From: Phallusia mammillata
Lineage: Eukaryota > Chordata > Ascidiacea > Phlebobranchia > Ascidiidae
Assembly (NCBI GenBank): GCA_003260075.1
Contig: QLIY01000427.1
Location: 1 to 64,000, forward strand
Direction: 5' to 3'
DNA length: 64,000 nt
Shown: in pieces, positions 9,084 through 20,460 of the stretch
Layout of the letters: the number at the start of each line of letters is the position of its first letter
How positions within the stretch are numbered: position 1 is the stretch's first letter
The notes under the pieces: generated by a model
What the model saw: only the letters and a program-made list of their open reading frames with translations
The model's database searches: none
What the model was told of the DNA's origin: nothing
Translations under genes and position numbers: made by a program

Positions 9084-12000
9084 CTGCGTAAAGAAAATGT
9101 AAATGATTATCTTAAGGTTAAATTTAAGGCCGTGCACAACCACAAGGTGGTGACCATGAGCTTAATATCGACAATGTTTTGTGTTCTATTGTATGAGACC
9201 ATAGTTTATTTAGCATGTCTTGTCTTTAGGTAGTTTATTTAGCGTATTTTGTCCTTGTCAAGTTTGGGATGTTTAGAGATAATTGGTATGTGCATCATCC
9301 CAGGAAAGCGCGCTTTCACAGTCTGTCGACAATGAATGGACCCTAGATCACGCGGCTGTGTTTTCTTGTTTATCGTGGAAGCGAATTGCTTTGGCACGGA
9401 CTTGTAAACTCCCCTGGTTAACCGGCGGTTACACCAACACGACTGTGAGCTTGCGAACCGGATCGCGTATATGTTTAGGGAGGAAGTTTCAGACGCTGGT
9501 GAACACTGATCGTTTCTTAAAATGGGAAAAATAAACACTAGTGTCCTGGTAAATCATGAACACCAGCAGACGCGATATTTTCAACGCAGAAACTTTACCA
9601 ACGGTGTTTACAGCCTCAGAATTGTATCTAAAATACTTTTCCACTCTAACAATAGAACAGCAATTTGTAATTCAAAACGACAGTGTGATCGCGAATTCAA
9701 TACAAAGGTTATCGATACGCCACTATTCTGTAATTACAACGGGTTTGACGTCGTTACAAGCGCGTTGACGACGAGTACGGGTAGGAATTGGAAGCGCGAC
9801 AATTGCTCTGACATTTCCAGGTCAGGCTGAAAACATATCATCAACTAAATAGCATACATGCCGCGGTTAATTTTTTGCTATTTCCCAAAGGCCAAAGCAC
9901 CTAAAAAGCTGTTTACAAACCAACAATTTACAATGAAGCAAAACTGAAGCAGATTGCCTGATATTTAAGACATAATTCCCACATACGAACAAAAGTTGCT
10001 ACTGTGTTAGATGCATTCGACACATCCTTGCTAAATGGGGCTAATGACCATGGCAGACATCACAGTGCGGGCAGCTGACAGGGCGAAGGTGTGCAAACAA
10101 GATATGTCTGCGCCCGAATGGAAAGTCTGCTCGTCGGCTACAAGAACAATAAGCTTTGAAGGCTCCCGGGTTGCAGCAAAGTAGCCACCGGTGAAAGGGG
10201 TCTAGCGCGCACTGATAGTGAGTGTGAGAAATTAATTGCCGGAATTCATTCATAGCGATCGACTGAAGATGCATCGATAATGGCGGATCAAATTCCCAAG
10301 CGGCGGTAAGATCGAAAGCTTGGGTTTGCGTGTCACTGGTGACCCGCAAAAAGGCGCTTTAATACCTAAGACAGGCTGCGCGATGCCCCTCGTTAATATC
10401 CACATTTTCAGCCTTGCTAACCAGTCCGAAACATGGCAACAACGACGTCCCCGTGACTGGAAAAGCGACAAACGGCGCGACTCTACGTCCCCGTATTTGG
10501 GCGGCTTCAGAGGCGCCGAAACCAAAGTTTTATGATCGCCTAATACAAATATTAATATCGATAGGAATTCTTGCGCATTTGTAGGCGATCGAGGTGCTTT
10601 GACGTTTGACGGAGCCACACAGAAGGCGCGTATCATAGCACTGGCATCAACATTCGCGCCTTTTTGCAATCGATTAGTTGGGGCATATGAGTTCAATACG
10701 TGTTAGCCTACAAGCGACAGATTGACTTAGCCTTTGCAATACCCAACCTACAATTTTCATCCATACCATTATCTGCCCTTAAACTTTGTTGCAAGTTAGA
10801 ATGAAACCGTATATAACTTAAAGGGCTTATTCGTCCGAGGTTAGTTTGCCTAGATTACGGGTCAACTACGGCATTAAGCCAACTAAACAGCTCAACGTAC
10901 ATCTGTTGACGCGTCCATTTACCCATGACAGACCACCGCAGCTTGACCACTTGTTTAGTGTTTTCCTCCTGTGGGAAAACAGGACCCCAGTGCAGCGCAT
11001 GCTTTAAGTCGCTCAGTAACGCCTCGTGTTGAGTGATCCAAATACGCCTCAAGCTTGTGGTTTAGCAAACTGGAATAAAGTTTCACCGCGAAGAAATTAC
11101 ATAAGGGCGCAGATTTTTTACATCCCCGTGCGAAGAGTGTTATAGCAAAATCTGTATCTTTTGAAGTACAGTTTGTTGGGGCATGCTGTCATGCCAAATA
11201 CGTCGAAACAAGTGTGGCATTTCAATCGGCGAAACGTTATTTGTTTAAGTAAATTTAACTGTCCAAATTTGGCCGCACTACAGGCATCAGAAGTCGGTTC
11301 GCACGCATTCAGAGCAAGCGCGACGAATGCTAACAATCTCGAGGGTTGTTTTGCCGGTTCCCCTTCACCCCACACCCCCTAGCACGACAGCCTTCCGGTG
11401 CCGCCTGCCCCTCCCCGACGCCACTAGCGTGTCGGAAGACAAACTACAGTGTTCCAGCAAATGAAGCACAACTCTGGCGGGCTTCGGCAAATCAGCCCCT
11501 GGTCACGTATGGGCGGGGTAAAGCTTAAGTTTGCAGCGCTTGTTACTGGGGCGAAAGTTTTAGCCGGTGATAACAGTGTTGGTTTGTGATGTCACATTGC
11601 CGCGTTTGTTTCCGAACGCGTTCCGGGAGGGTACTTGACGTGGTCGTCCTGCTGGCGTCAACCAGGCCGCGTCGCTCGTTTTACGACGAATTTCAACTTG
11701 AAGAGGCGGTGCGAGATACGTTTGTGGTTGCCTTAAAATTTTTCGGGGTAAGGTCGTTTTTATCGGTGACCGCGAAAAACCAACGCCATTTGTTACAATG
11801 GCCCAAAACCTTGAAAGCGTTTCCTTACAACTTGTGACCCGAAATAAACAAATTTGCGTTTACAAAATTAAAATTTACAGCATCTTAAAGATCTATTTCA
11901 AGATAGAAAGCTAAGCGTGTTAACATTTCCCATGTCGGTTGGACGAATTCCAATCGAGTTAAAACAATGGCGGTCGCGTTGATACGTTTGTCTGTTCTTG

Positions 12001-12098
12001 GGATTAAGGGTGTCGCGGTTTCTTCCCGTTAGCTAAGTGGCACGCGAGCTGACGATATCGTTGCAAGTGGGCCACCGGCAAACTGTGGAAACTTTCAC
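9084..12098 (-). other. Wnt intron 1 if the 12.1-kb first exon is right
   Basis: From the TTTACGCAG acceptor of exon 2 to the candidate first exon. Stretches at 10.0-10.7 kb and 11.3-11.8 kb are GC-richer than average, and no known protein motif is visible in any frame. It could hold enhancers or a 5' exon I cannot recognise. Confidence 0.4.
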
Positions 12099-12202
12099 GG
12101 TCGCGTTGCCCATATCACGGCGATCCCGATAAGACTAGTCAAGATTAAACCAAGCGCAATAAATACTTTAATGTATATTGAACAAATGGCGCTTTTTTTC
12201 AT
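12099..12202 (-). CDS. Candidate Wnt5 signal-peptide exon (preferred)
   Basis: An ATG at 12202-12200 opens 34 codons plus two bases and ends at a GT donor (GTGAAAG, 12098-12097). The phase is 2, exactly what exon 2 needs. The peptide begins MKKSAICSIYIK, then has a hydrophobic core (VFIALGLILTSLIGIAVIWA) and a short polar tail TR, as in a secretory signal peptide. Joining gives P-S-L-A-T and a 367-residue precursor, a normal Wnt length. The ATG has G at -3. Intron 1 would be 3015 bp. Against it: the donor is non-ideal, and a second phase-compatible candidate exists at 18170-18106. This is inference; only transcript evidence can decide. Confidence 0.4.
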
Positions 12203-12208
12203 TGCAAA

Positions 12209-12260
12209 GCATTTGGAAATTGAGGCATTTGGAAATTGAGGCATTTGGAAATTGAGGCAT
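12209..12260 (+). repeat. 16-bp tandem repeat, three copies plus
   Basis: GCATTTGGAAATTGAG is repeated exactly at 12209, 12225 and 12241, followed by a partial GCATTCGG. It sits seven bases upstream, on the minus strand, of the ATG of the preferred Wnt first exon, so it would lie in the 5' leader if that exon is real. Confidence 0.9.
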
Positions 12261-15200
12261 TCGGGGCCACTAAATGGGGTCAGTGCGCTCGGAATTTTTA
12301 CATATAGGCGTATGTTATGATAGATCGGTGTGCGGACGCCACCCATAAAGCGATTAGCGCCACAGCCACATCCAACACGCATTGGTTCGTCGCCGTTTAC
12401 CGACTGGCATAGCTCACTGTGCTTGCGCAAACAAAGCATCGTGCAAACTGGATACGCCAGCCGCAGTCCGTGGGGGCTCGGTGATCCCAGGAACGTAAAT
12501 CTTGTCGATTGTGCCCGCGCCTTTGCAAAGCATTGTAATGTTATAGAGGCTCTCATTGTTCTCTTGGCCGCGAATTAAAGCGGGTTACTGGAAAGCTAAA
12601 GTCCGCGACAATAAAACAATTTGAAACATGAAAGAAGCCTAACCCGCTTCATCAATTAATCGCCTTCTGACATTTTAGCCTTCAGTTGCGCCGCGCAATT
12701 TGCGGTCCCTGTCCGTGACATTTGCAACTTATCTTCAGATATTACTTGGCATGAAAACTCAAACTTTTAGAGATATGCAAATCCTTTAATAAGGTTACTG
12801 CAGAATATTTATAGTTCTATTCCGTAATAATTTTAACCAACTTACCACCAATGTGAGTTAACTTGTGATACACAGACAACTGTGATGTATGTAAGGATCG
12901 TAACGAACTGAAAGCTGACGCGGGAATTTGAAAACATTTTCTGGTCGATTTCGCTTCGATTCTTTGGGGGCGTAATCAATAATCCTTCGAGGGGGTTCGT
13001 AAATCCACTGAGGTAACTGCCGAGTATAATCGGTCAGCGCAAAGCAAGCAAAGTGTATGTAAAATATTTGTGTATGAAACAAGTTGCTGTAAATGAAAAC
13101 AAACTGTTAGTCCCAAGTCAAATCAATACGTAGTAGGTACAGAAACATAGTTCATAACAGTACTTATAACTTACTATCCAATAAAGTACCCAATTTCTTA
13201 AATCGGAAGACAGAACTATTATACTGTCAAACAAGGTACAACAATTTACTTATAATATTAACTGCTCAAAAGTATTAAGCCACCGAAAACTAATAGATTA
13301 TCCATTGAGTGATCTATCCTCTAATTAAACTCTCAATAACTAACTTCTATATCATTACATTTGCCCTGTTCCACTCAGCACTGCTTTCACTCAAATAGTG
13401 ACTGTATCCACTAACTTTTGTAACTGCATAACAAAGTATTGAAACATCTTCAGTAGCACACGTCTGTACAGCACACAGCTCTTCGCAAACTGAACTGACT
13501 TACTATCTCAGCGACTGAAGGCATTCGCGCCGAGTGCTCGTTTTTCTCGAGTCTCTTTTCGCGAGTGCCTCCAGCTGGGTGTGAAAAGCGCCAGGCTCGC
13601 AACTCGCTATTCCGACACTCTTGCCATTCCCACGAGCACACGCTGCGCGGCCTTGAATCGAAGTAATTGTCCAATTATCTCCACACGCAAGTTCATCATA
13701 TGTTTGTTCGTTGCCACAAAAACCCACAAGCGGTCAACAACACCGGCGATACCGCGAAAGTACGTATACCCGAGTCGCCCCATGCCTCGGTCAATATTTT
13801 ATCACCATCGCCGCTTTTCATGTCCGCAATTGTCGAGTCAACTCAATGTTTGACTTGCACTTTCTCTTCTCGCCGATTTTGCATCTCGGCACACAATAGG
13901 ACACTCTAACCTGTGTGCTTTTCAATATACCTCGCTGCTCGGGTTTAATAGTCGTTAATGCAAGACCACTTGACTACAGTACCTTGAGAGTTTCCTATTA
14001 TCTTGACTTAAAATGAACAGCTATTTGGACATAATGCAAAGTAACTGGTAAACGCATTGAACAACACCGTTTTAATCTGATACGTTCTGCAGTCGAACCT
14101 CCACAACTGATTAAACGCTTATCTGACAATCCTGCGCACGAGTTGCTGTCCAAATGTTACCACAGATAAGCTGCTCTCGGCTGTTGTCGACGCAACAAGC
14201 AACAACAGCGGTTAGTGTGATTTACGACCTTACCAAATCTGCAAGCTCATAAATAGGCCCGAACGGCAATGCGACAACACTTTTACAACCCTTCACTTCC
14301 ATTCTTTTACCATCTGCGCATGGACAACAGCTCGCCCGACACCGACCCATTATGCGCCTTGTGAACTGCCGGGATCACTTCCCCCTTGCTTTGATGAACT
14401 CTCCCTGGGGCGCCGCTCGGCGTTTTGAAACCAACTGCGGGCCATTAGCTATAGCGGACCCCGCTGCAGGTATTGTCCCGTCTGCGCGCGCTCATAATTT
14501 GTGCAACTTCCTATCTAAGTTATTGTGCTGTCCAGTTGTCCACAAGGAAACAATAGCCATGTTCTGGACATCACACGCGCGTGCTGGCCGTCATGCAGCC
14601 GTATCTGGCAATTTTCCACACATTGTGTTATGTACAGATGCGGAAACAGTAGTTACATCGGTGTTCGATTGAAGTTTGTTTCTTAACAATCTGTCGCAAC
14701 ACTAACAGTATGTTTTACCGTCTCACCGAAGATGTCTGGAGCTGATAGCAATTACTCTGTCGTGGTCACATCCACTGACTCAAACCTAATGGTACCATTT
14801 TCACACTCCTTGCTCGTTCAACACGCGACATACCGAGTCTTTAACTACAAAAAAAAAACTAAATACGGCTTCTACGAACCAAAGTAAGCTGCAAACGGTC
14901 AACTGCTTACGCTGACCAAACCTCAGCTTATTGTTCACTTCGCAAACAAATTACAATCAGCGTATGACTGATCAAACAGCAGCGGGCGCAAAGCTGCCTG
15001 AGCCCGCGGCGTGCGATAATTGGAACCTTTGCTGGAGCTTTAACCTGAGTTCAGGCCCGTGTCCCGCAATCCTAACTCTGATACAGTTCATGCTTTTCCA
15101 GAGAATTTCAAGTTCGCCCGTGGCTGATCGTTCTTCGCTCGCACGAACGAGTTTTTCTCGCAAAAACATAAGAAACAAGTTCCAGCAAGGAATTACCCAA

Positions 15201-18105
15201 CCAAGTGCGGGCCCACCAGTTGTTCGTCATGCCTATTGCCCCCTTGCGGTATGTAACCGTTTGCCTTGTCTTTCATTTTAAATTACCATAGAATGCGCTC
15301 TAAACAAAGTCAAACGTTGGTATAAACGCTTGCGGTAGTTGGTCCAGTAGAAACTGCACTGCTTCAGCATGATCTAAGCATTTTTACGATGTTGGGTTGT
15401 TGCCACAACTCCTGTTTGCTGCTAAGTAACCGTCTATCTGCGCCAACACCTCGGTTGCCCAGTTTAGGTGGCCAGTGCACTCGCTTGTGTCAAGTAAATA
15501 CGGTTTCTCACGAATAGTCGGACACAGTCCAGCAAAATGCGAAACAATTGAATACTAACAACAGAGCTTGTTTCGCCTTTAATTTTTGTTGAGAAATTTT
15601 GTTATTTGCACTAAAAAAACAATTTGCTTTCCCAGGCGAACCTAACTGCTAGGTGCGCATTTACAAAATGCATTTCACTTCATATTTGCTTTATGGCGCT
15701 TTTCGACCGAACTGAAACTAAATATCCACAACACATGCTTGGGAGACGGGCATAATTCGGTAATACACCTTTAATGGGCCTGGCCTACTTTGACCCATAA
15801 CACAATATACATCTAGATCAATGCTCGAACTACAACTGTTTCAGATATGGGATGGTCGGAATATAAACCCCAAAAAGCTCCCAGGGAAAAAGTGTGTAAT
15901 TGCACCGATTTGGAGACTTACTAGGTCGCCTGGGGTTTCACACTTCCCGTGATGTGGACCGGGCGTGGTGATCCCTGGGGTGCATCGATAGACTTCGTAC
16001 CTGCAGTGGGCGGAGGCTACGATTATTCACACATCCGTAAACGCGCGTCGCATTGGCTCGTGGGAGCTCGGGCAGAAATTGGTTCCTCACTTTTGAGGAA
16101 CTGATAAGATAAGGTCAGCGGAAAAGCGTTTGGGACAACACTGTCATTTTAACTTATTTTGGAGGGAAATGCATACGGTTTTGGGGGTTGGATTTACAAA
16201 CTTGATGAAAACCCATTAGGATTTAATATCCAAGAACTTCAAATTTAGATTAGGAGGGTATATTAAAAATTTCAAATATATATTTCTATTTCGCGTTACT
16301 GTTCACAGAATTAAATTGGCTAAACTTGATCTGCTAATAATATTTTCCTCAAAATAGTTTTTCACTAAAACTAAAGGAATTTTTGTAGAGCACGAAAAAT
16401 AAGTCAAGTTTTTCCCCGAATAGAGAAACTAATAAGAGTGTCTCCTTCCACAATTTGTAACCGCAAGGTCAAAACGTTGACGTGCGAATATTAAAATTCT
16501 GAACATTGGACCACGCTACCTTACAAATATCTCACCGATTAAACCAATTATGGACATAAATAGTAGGTTCCTATTTCAACATGCCTTGACATAGGGTTTT
16601 CACACGATTACCATTGCTTAACCTGCAAATTTACAATGTTGGAAAAAAGTTACTGTCAAGAAGTAGAAACCTTAAATAAAGGTCAACCCATTGGCGTAGG
16701 TTCTCAGTCACACATAAGTTTCTTGTATGAAATCAGCAAACCCACAATTAAAATAAATGTATTTTGGCATTCCAAAACACGTCTAAGAAAACTTAAGACC
16801 ACCTACACTTAATGTTGCTTGCAATTGACGGTTGTGAAGTCAAAATTACTGTTGGCCTTTAGCAAATTCCTTTTCAGGCATAGCGATCCAAGGTCATTTC
16901 AAGGGCATCGGTAAATTAGAGTTTCAATGTGGTGCGACCATCGCGGCAATCTCACCACCGGCACAGCTCACCCCGTGTATTTTGTTATTTGAGTGGAGCC
17001 GCTAAAAGCAAGAGAGCTTTCGTGAACGGTAATAGTTCGCCGCATTCTCCAGTTTACGCAGGAGAAAGCGACGGATTATGTTGTTTTTGTTGTCGCTCTC
17101 TTTTCCAGTCACACGCGTTCAGTCCTTAAAACTTTGTGGGTAACATGTAACCTGGGTACATATCAAGTTTAAAACAGCTAAAAATATTGTCTTTTGATGT
17201 TTTGTTTGCTATTCTATTTACCAGGTCTGCAAGAGGCTTTCTAACAAGTTAGACAAACATTAAACGTTCTCTTTTATCAATATTCGACGTATCATATCCA
17301 GTTCAAGTAAAGATACATCCCATTTTTTATTGGTAAGATAGCCACTCATGTTAATTTAAAATTGAAGAATGTCCCTAATCTTTTATGTTAAAAATAACGC
17401 AAGAAATCTTGACTTATAACTGTCGAATAAAATTTAAAACAGCACGGTAACAATGAAGCTACAAAGCTACAGTTTTGATCATACAAAGAATCCACAAAGT
17501 GAAAAAAAATAGGTAATACTTTTTTAAATAACCTGCACATACGAAAATCCGTGACCTACTCTAAAGACAGACGAACACCTGCGAGACATCTTTCAAAACT
17601 TTCAAAACTCGCATACCAACGTACACAGCGACCACAAACGAAGCATTTTAACTTGTTAAAACTGGTGTAAACTAGATTGCGGTGTGTCCAGAAAGCTTGT
17701 CACGAGCAAGCAGGTGCGGTCATGCAGTTGTTATTGTAAGGTGGGCCGGCTCTTTTGGGCTTAATAAATGCAAGTGGTAATTAATTGTGCAACAAAAGAC
17801 AAGTGCAAGTTAGATAATTGTTGCTCGACCCGGCGATTTCGCTAGCGCATGACTGTTTCCAGACGTTGGTAACAAATGATTTTCGCAGCTTGGGACAAAG
17901 GAAACGATCTCCAATTAGTTTCGTCTGGCATGTGGCCCGAAATGCCACGACTGGCGCTGACTTGATACACAACAAAATCGAAGCATTACAGAACAAAATT
18001 GGCAACCAGTTTACTGTCAGTAAAATCAACGTTTAGATTTGTTTCGACAGAATACAGAGTGGTACAAAAACATATTTCAATACACAACGACATGATCTAT
18101 TTTAC
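12261..18105. other. No recognisable gene
   Basis: About 5.8 kb without a frame or motif I can support. It is AT-rich at 12.6-13.4 kb and 16.1-17.5 kb, and GC-richer at 13.5-13.9 and 14.3-14.65 kb. As the likely upstream region of a developmental signalling gene it is a plausible place for cis-regulatory DNA, which is inference only. Confidence 0.5.
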
Positions 18106-18170
18106 AGGCAAGTCTTGGCAAAGAACTCAGTAAGCAAAAGCAGACAAGACAGCGTCAAATAATGCTTCAT
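18106..18170 (-). CDS. Alternative candidate Wnt5 signal-peptide exon
   Basis: An ATG at 18170-18168 opens 21 codons plus two bases to a GTAAAA donor at 18105-18104, also phase 2. The peptide MKHYLTLSCLLLLTEFFAKT looks like a compact signal peptide. Joining to exon 2 would create L-S-L-A-T and a 354-residue precursor. It would need a 9-kb first intron, and the ATG has C at -3, so I rank it below the 12.1-kb candidate. Both could exist as alternative first exons, or neither. Confidence 0.22.
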
Positions 18171-20128
18171 AAGCGTTCTTAGGGAGAGTTTCAATTCAAC
18201 TATGATTAGGTTCTTGTGAACTAATAGCATGTCGATCAATGTTCCAATAACCGCCCTCAACCGAGGCGAGATGAAAGCAAATAACCTGGTAATTAGGCTA
18301 AACAAACATAGATAATAACACGACTGGCGCGCGCCGCTCCCCACTTCATTTGCCTGAAAGCTTTCATACACATACACTCATACACACTTAAAATGGCTCC
18401 AACCACCAGAAAAATCCCATTTTAAAAATATCTTGATGGCAAAAATACTTCATACTATGTAATATGCTAATGATTTTTTATAAAATATTAAAGCAATATT
18501 TGCATGGTTTGTCACTTGGGCGTACGACTTGTTACAACGTTCCCAGGCCAACACCCCTGCAGTGTGAAATTACATGTTGATCTTGATGCGTCTGCGCAAG
18601 AATTCGCACCCTTTGATATGTTTCGTGCTTGAGGAAGTTTGCGATAGACTATCAAATACACACAAAATCCGTAACAAACTAATAGAGTCTTGACGATCCA
18701 ATTTAACGCTAGATCAACGCTTCTAATGTTAGCATAAGCGATTGCTGCCACCAACCACTGTTTGTCCAAAGAAAAACTACGTCAATTTTAGAAAGGGTGA
18801 TTGTGTTTGCAAGCTGCTATTTGCACTAAGCAAAAACATTGTGATGTCAGAAAAAGCTAATGTTGCCACCAACCGCTTTTAACCAAAAGGAAAAATGCTG
18901 TAAAGTTGGCAGAGGGAACTTTTTGCACCCAGAATGCCAAAGTAGTGTTGTGGTGATTTAATTAAACGTGAAGAGTCATTTTGCAACAAAAATTGCAAAA
19001 ACAGCATGTCACGATAGTTTGCCACAAGTTCAACTCATCGTTCTCAACACTGAATTATTTCAAGCACCCGGTTGTCAACACAAGAGCGACCTTAGCGAGA
19101 CAGCCGCAAGAGTTGAGAATATAGTCTCAATCGGCGAAAGGAGCAATTACACGTGGCGAAGTAAAATTGCTTCTAGGAAGACAATCGGACTCTCAAGCAC
19201 TCGACCACAATTTGTCGACCACCACCAAGTAAATTCACATTCCTATGGTTATTTTCAGGCCACTAACGTTCACCTGGAAGCGTGAAATTTAAAGTGATGT
19301 CACTCCAACAAATTGCGAGCTATAAATGAAAATACTAATAGAAATATAATGATAAGCACTTGGTTGTAAACCAATAGTAAAATATGAAAAAAGCCATCTT
19401 CAATGTTTTGAAGGACTTGTTTTGCGTACAGTTGTGCTTTACAGATAAGGTGATTGCAGGCGAAACTATAGTCACACACCGACGCCACAAGCCTAGAGGT
19501 ATGTTTTAATTTCATCAATTTCATTCACAACTACAGGTATGTAAATTAAAATTTGGTGAAATTGGATTCATATAAAAGTTATCATAAAAAAAAAGATTAT
19601 TTGTTTGCTTTGATAATAATTTAATTTGTACATTGCTATAGTGGTGTTTCATGCGATCTAAAATAACGCAAAAAACATATTCAAGATAACATGCAGCATC
19701 TGTATCTGAAATATGCAAAGTATTGAGTATAGAAAGGAGAAAGATTAACCTGTAAAACATCTACACAGCCATCAGGGCTTGGTCCGCCCAATTTGCGAGG
19801 TATGGGGTTAATTTTGTATCGCGCCACGATATTTAACGCTAATTTCGCTCGCTTCGCGGTCTAAGAAGTGTCATTAGTGCTAAGCCATTGTCTCAGTAAC
19901 CGGGAAGAAATATTTTACCCTAAGACTATGCTGAATTATAACACGACGGAATGACAGGTATGTGGCTTTGTAGCTAATGATTTCTGTCAAAACAAATTAA
20001 TGACATTCCGATTGATGTTCGATCCATCAATAATGCCTGATTGGACTTCTGACAAAACAATCGACAAGATTAGAAAAATGTTTTTAGGTAATACCCGCTA
20101 AAAGTTTCCATCCCTGGTTCTGGAGTTC
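18171..20128. other. No recognisable gene
   Basis: AT-rich sequence. Two loosely similar segments near 18740 and 18860 share GTTGCCACCAACC-like text. No coding or RNA signature was seen. Confidence 0.5.
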
Positions 20129-20136
20129 CTGTAGGT

Positions 20137-20452
20137 CAGGGTTTCCCAACCTGTGGTACGCGTACCACTAGTGGTACGGGAATGTTTTTCAGGTGGTACG
20201 CGTGTAGCTTCCATTTTTGCTTTTTTTCACAAAAGCCTGGTTTCCTCACAACTTTATATTTTGTTTACAGTAAACAAAAACAAAAATCTCATTCAATTCA
20301 GTTGTGGTGCTTTAGTGTTATTTTATTAGGCCAATATTATTCTTCTGAATAAAATATGATTCGATCAAATTAGTTGTTCTGCAAGAAGTGGTACGCGTGG
20401 CAGTGCAGAGCGTCCAAGTGGTACGAGATCGTAAAAAGGTTGGGAACCCCTG
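20137..20452. mobile_element. Non-autonomous hAT-type element with 8-bp target duplication
   Basis: A 316-bp element. The left end is CAGGGTTTCCCAACC; the right end, read on the other strand, is CAGGGGTTCCCAACC (one mismatch in 15). It is flanked on both sides by the same 8 bp, CTGTAGGT (20129-20136 and 20453-20460), the target-site duplication size of hAT transposons. GTGGTACG occurs five times in the subterminal regions (20153, 20171, 20193, 20388, 20418), plus one inverted copy at 20161. These are likely transposase-binding sites by analogy with other hATs. The interior is AT-rich with no transposase frame, so it is a passive element. The perfect target duplication suggests a fairly recent insertion. 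Confidence 0.92.
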
Positions 20453-20460
20453 CTGTAGGT

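Noticed and set aside
10250..10696. 148-codon minus frame
   Set aside because: GC-richer patch with no recognisable domain and overlapping frames on the other strand.
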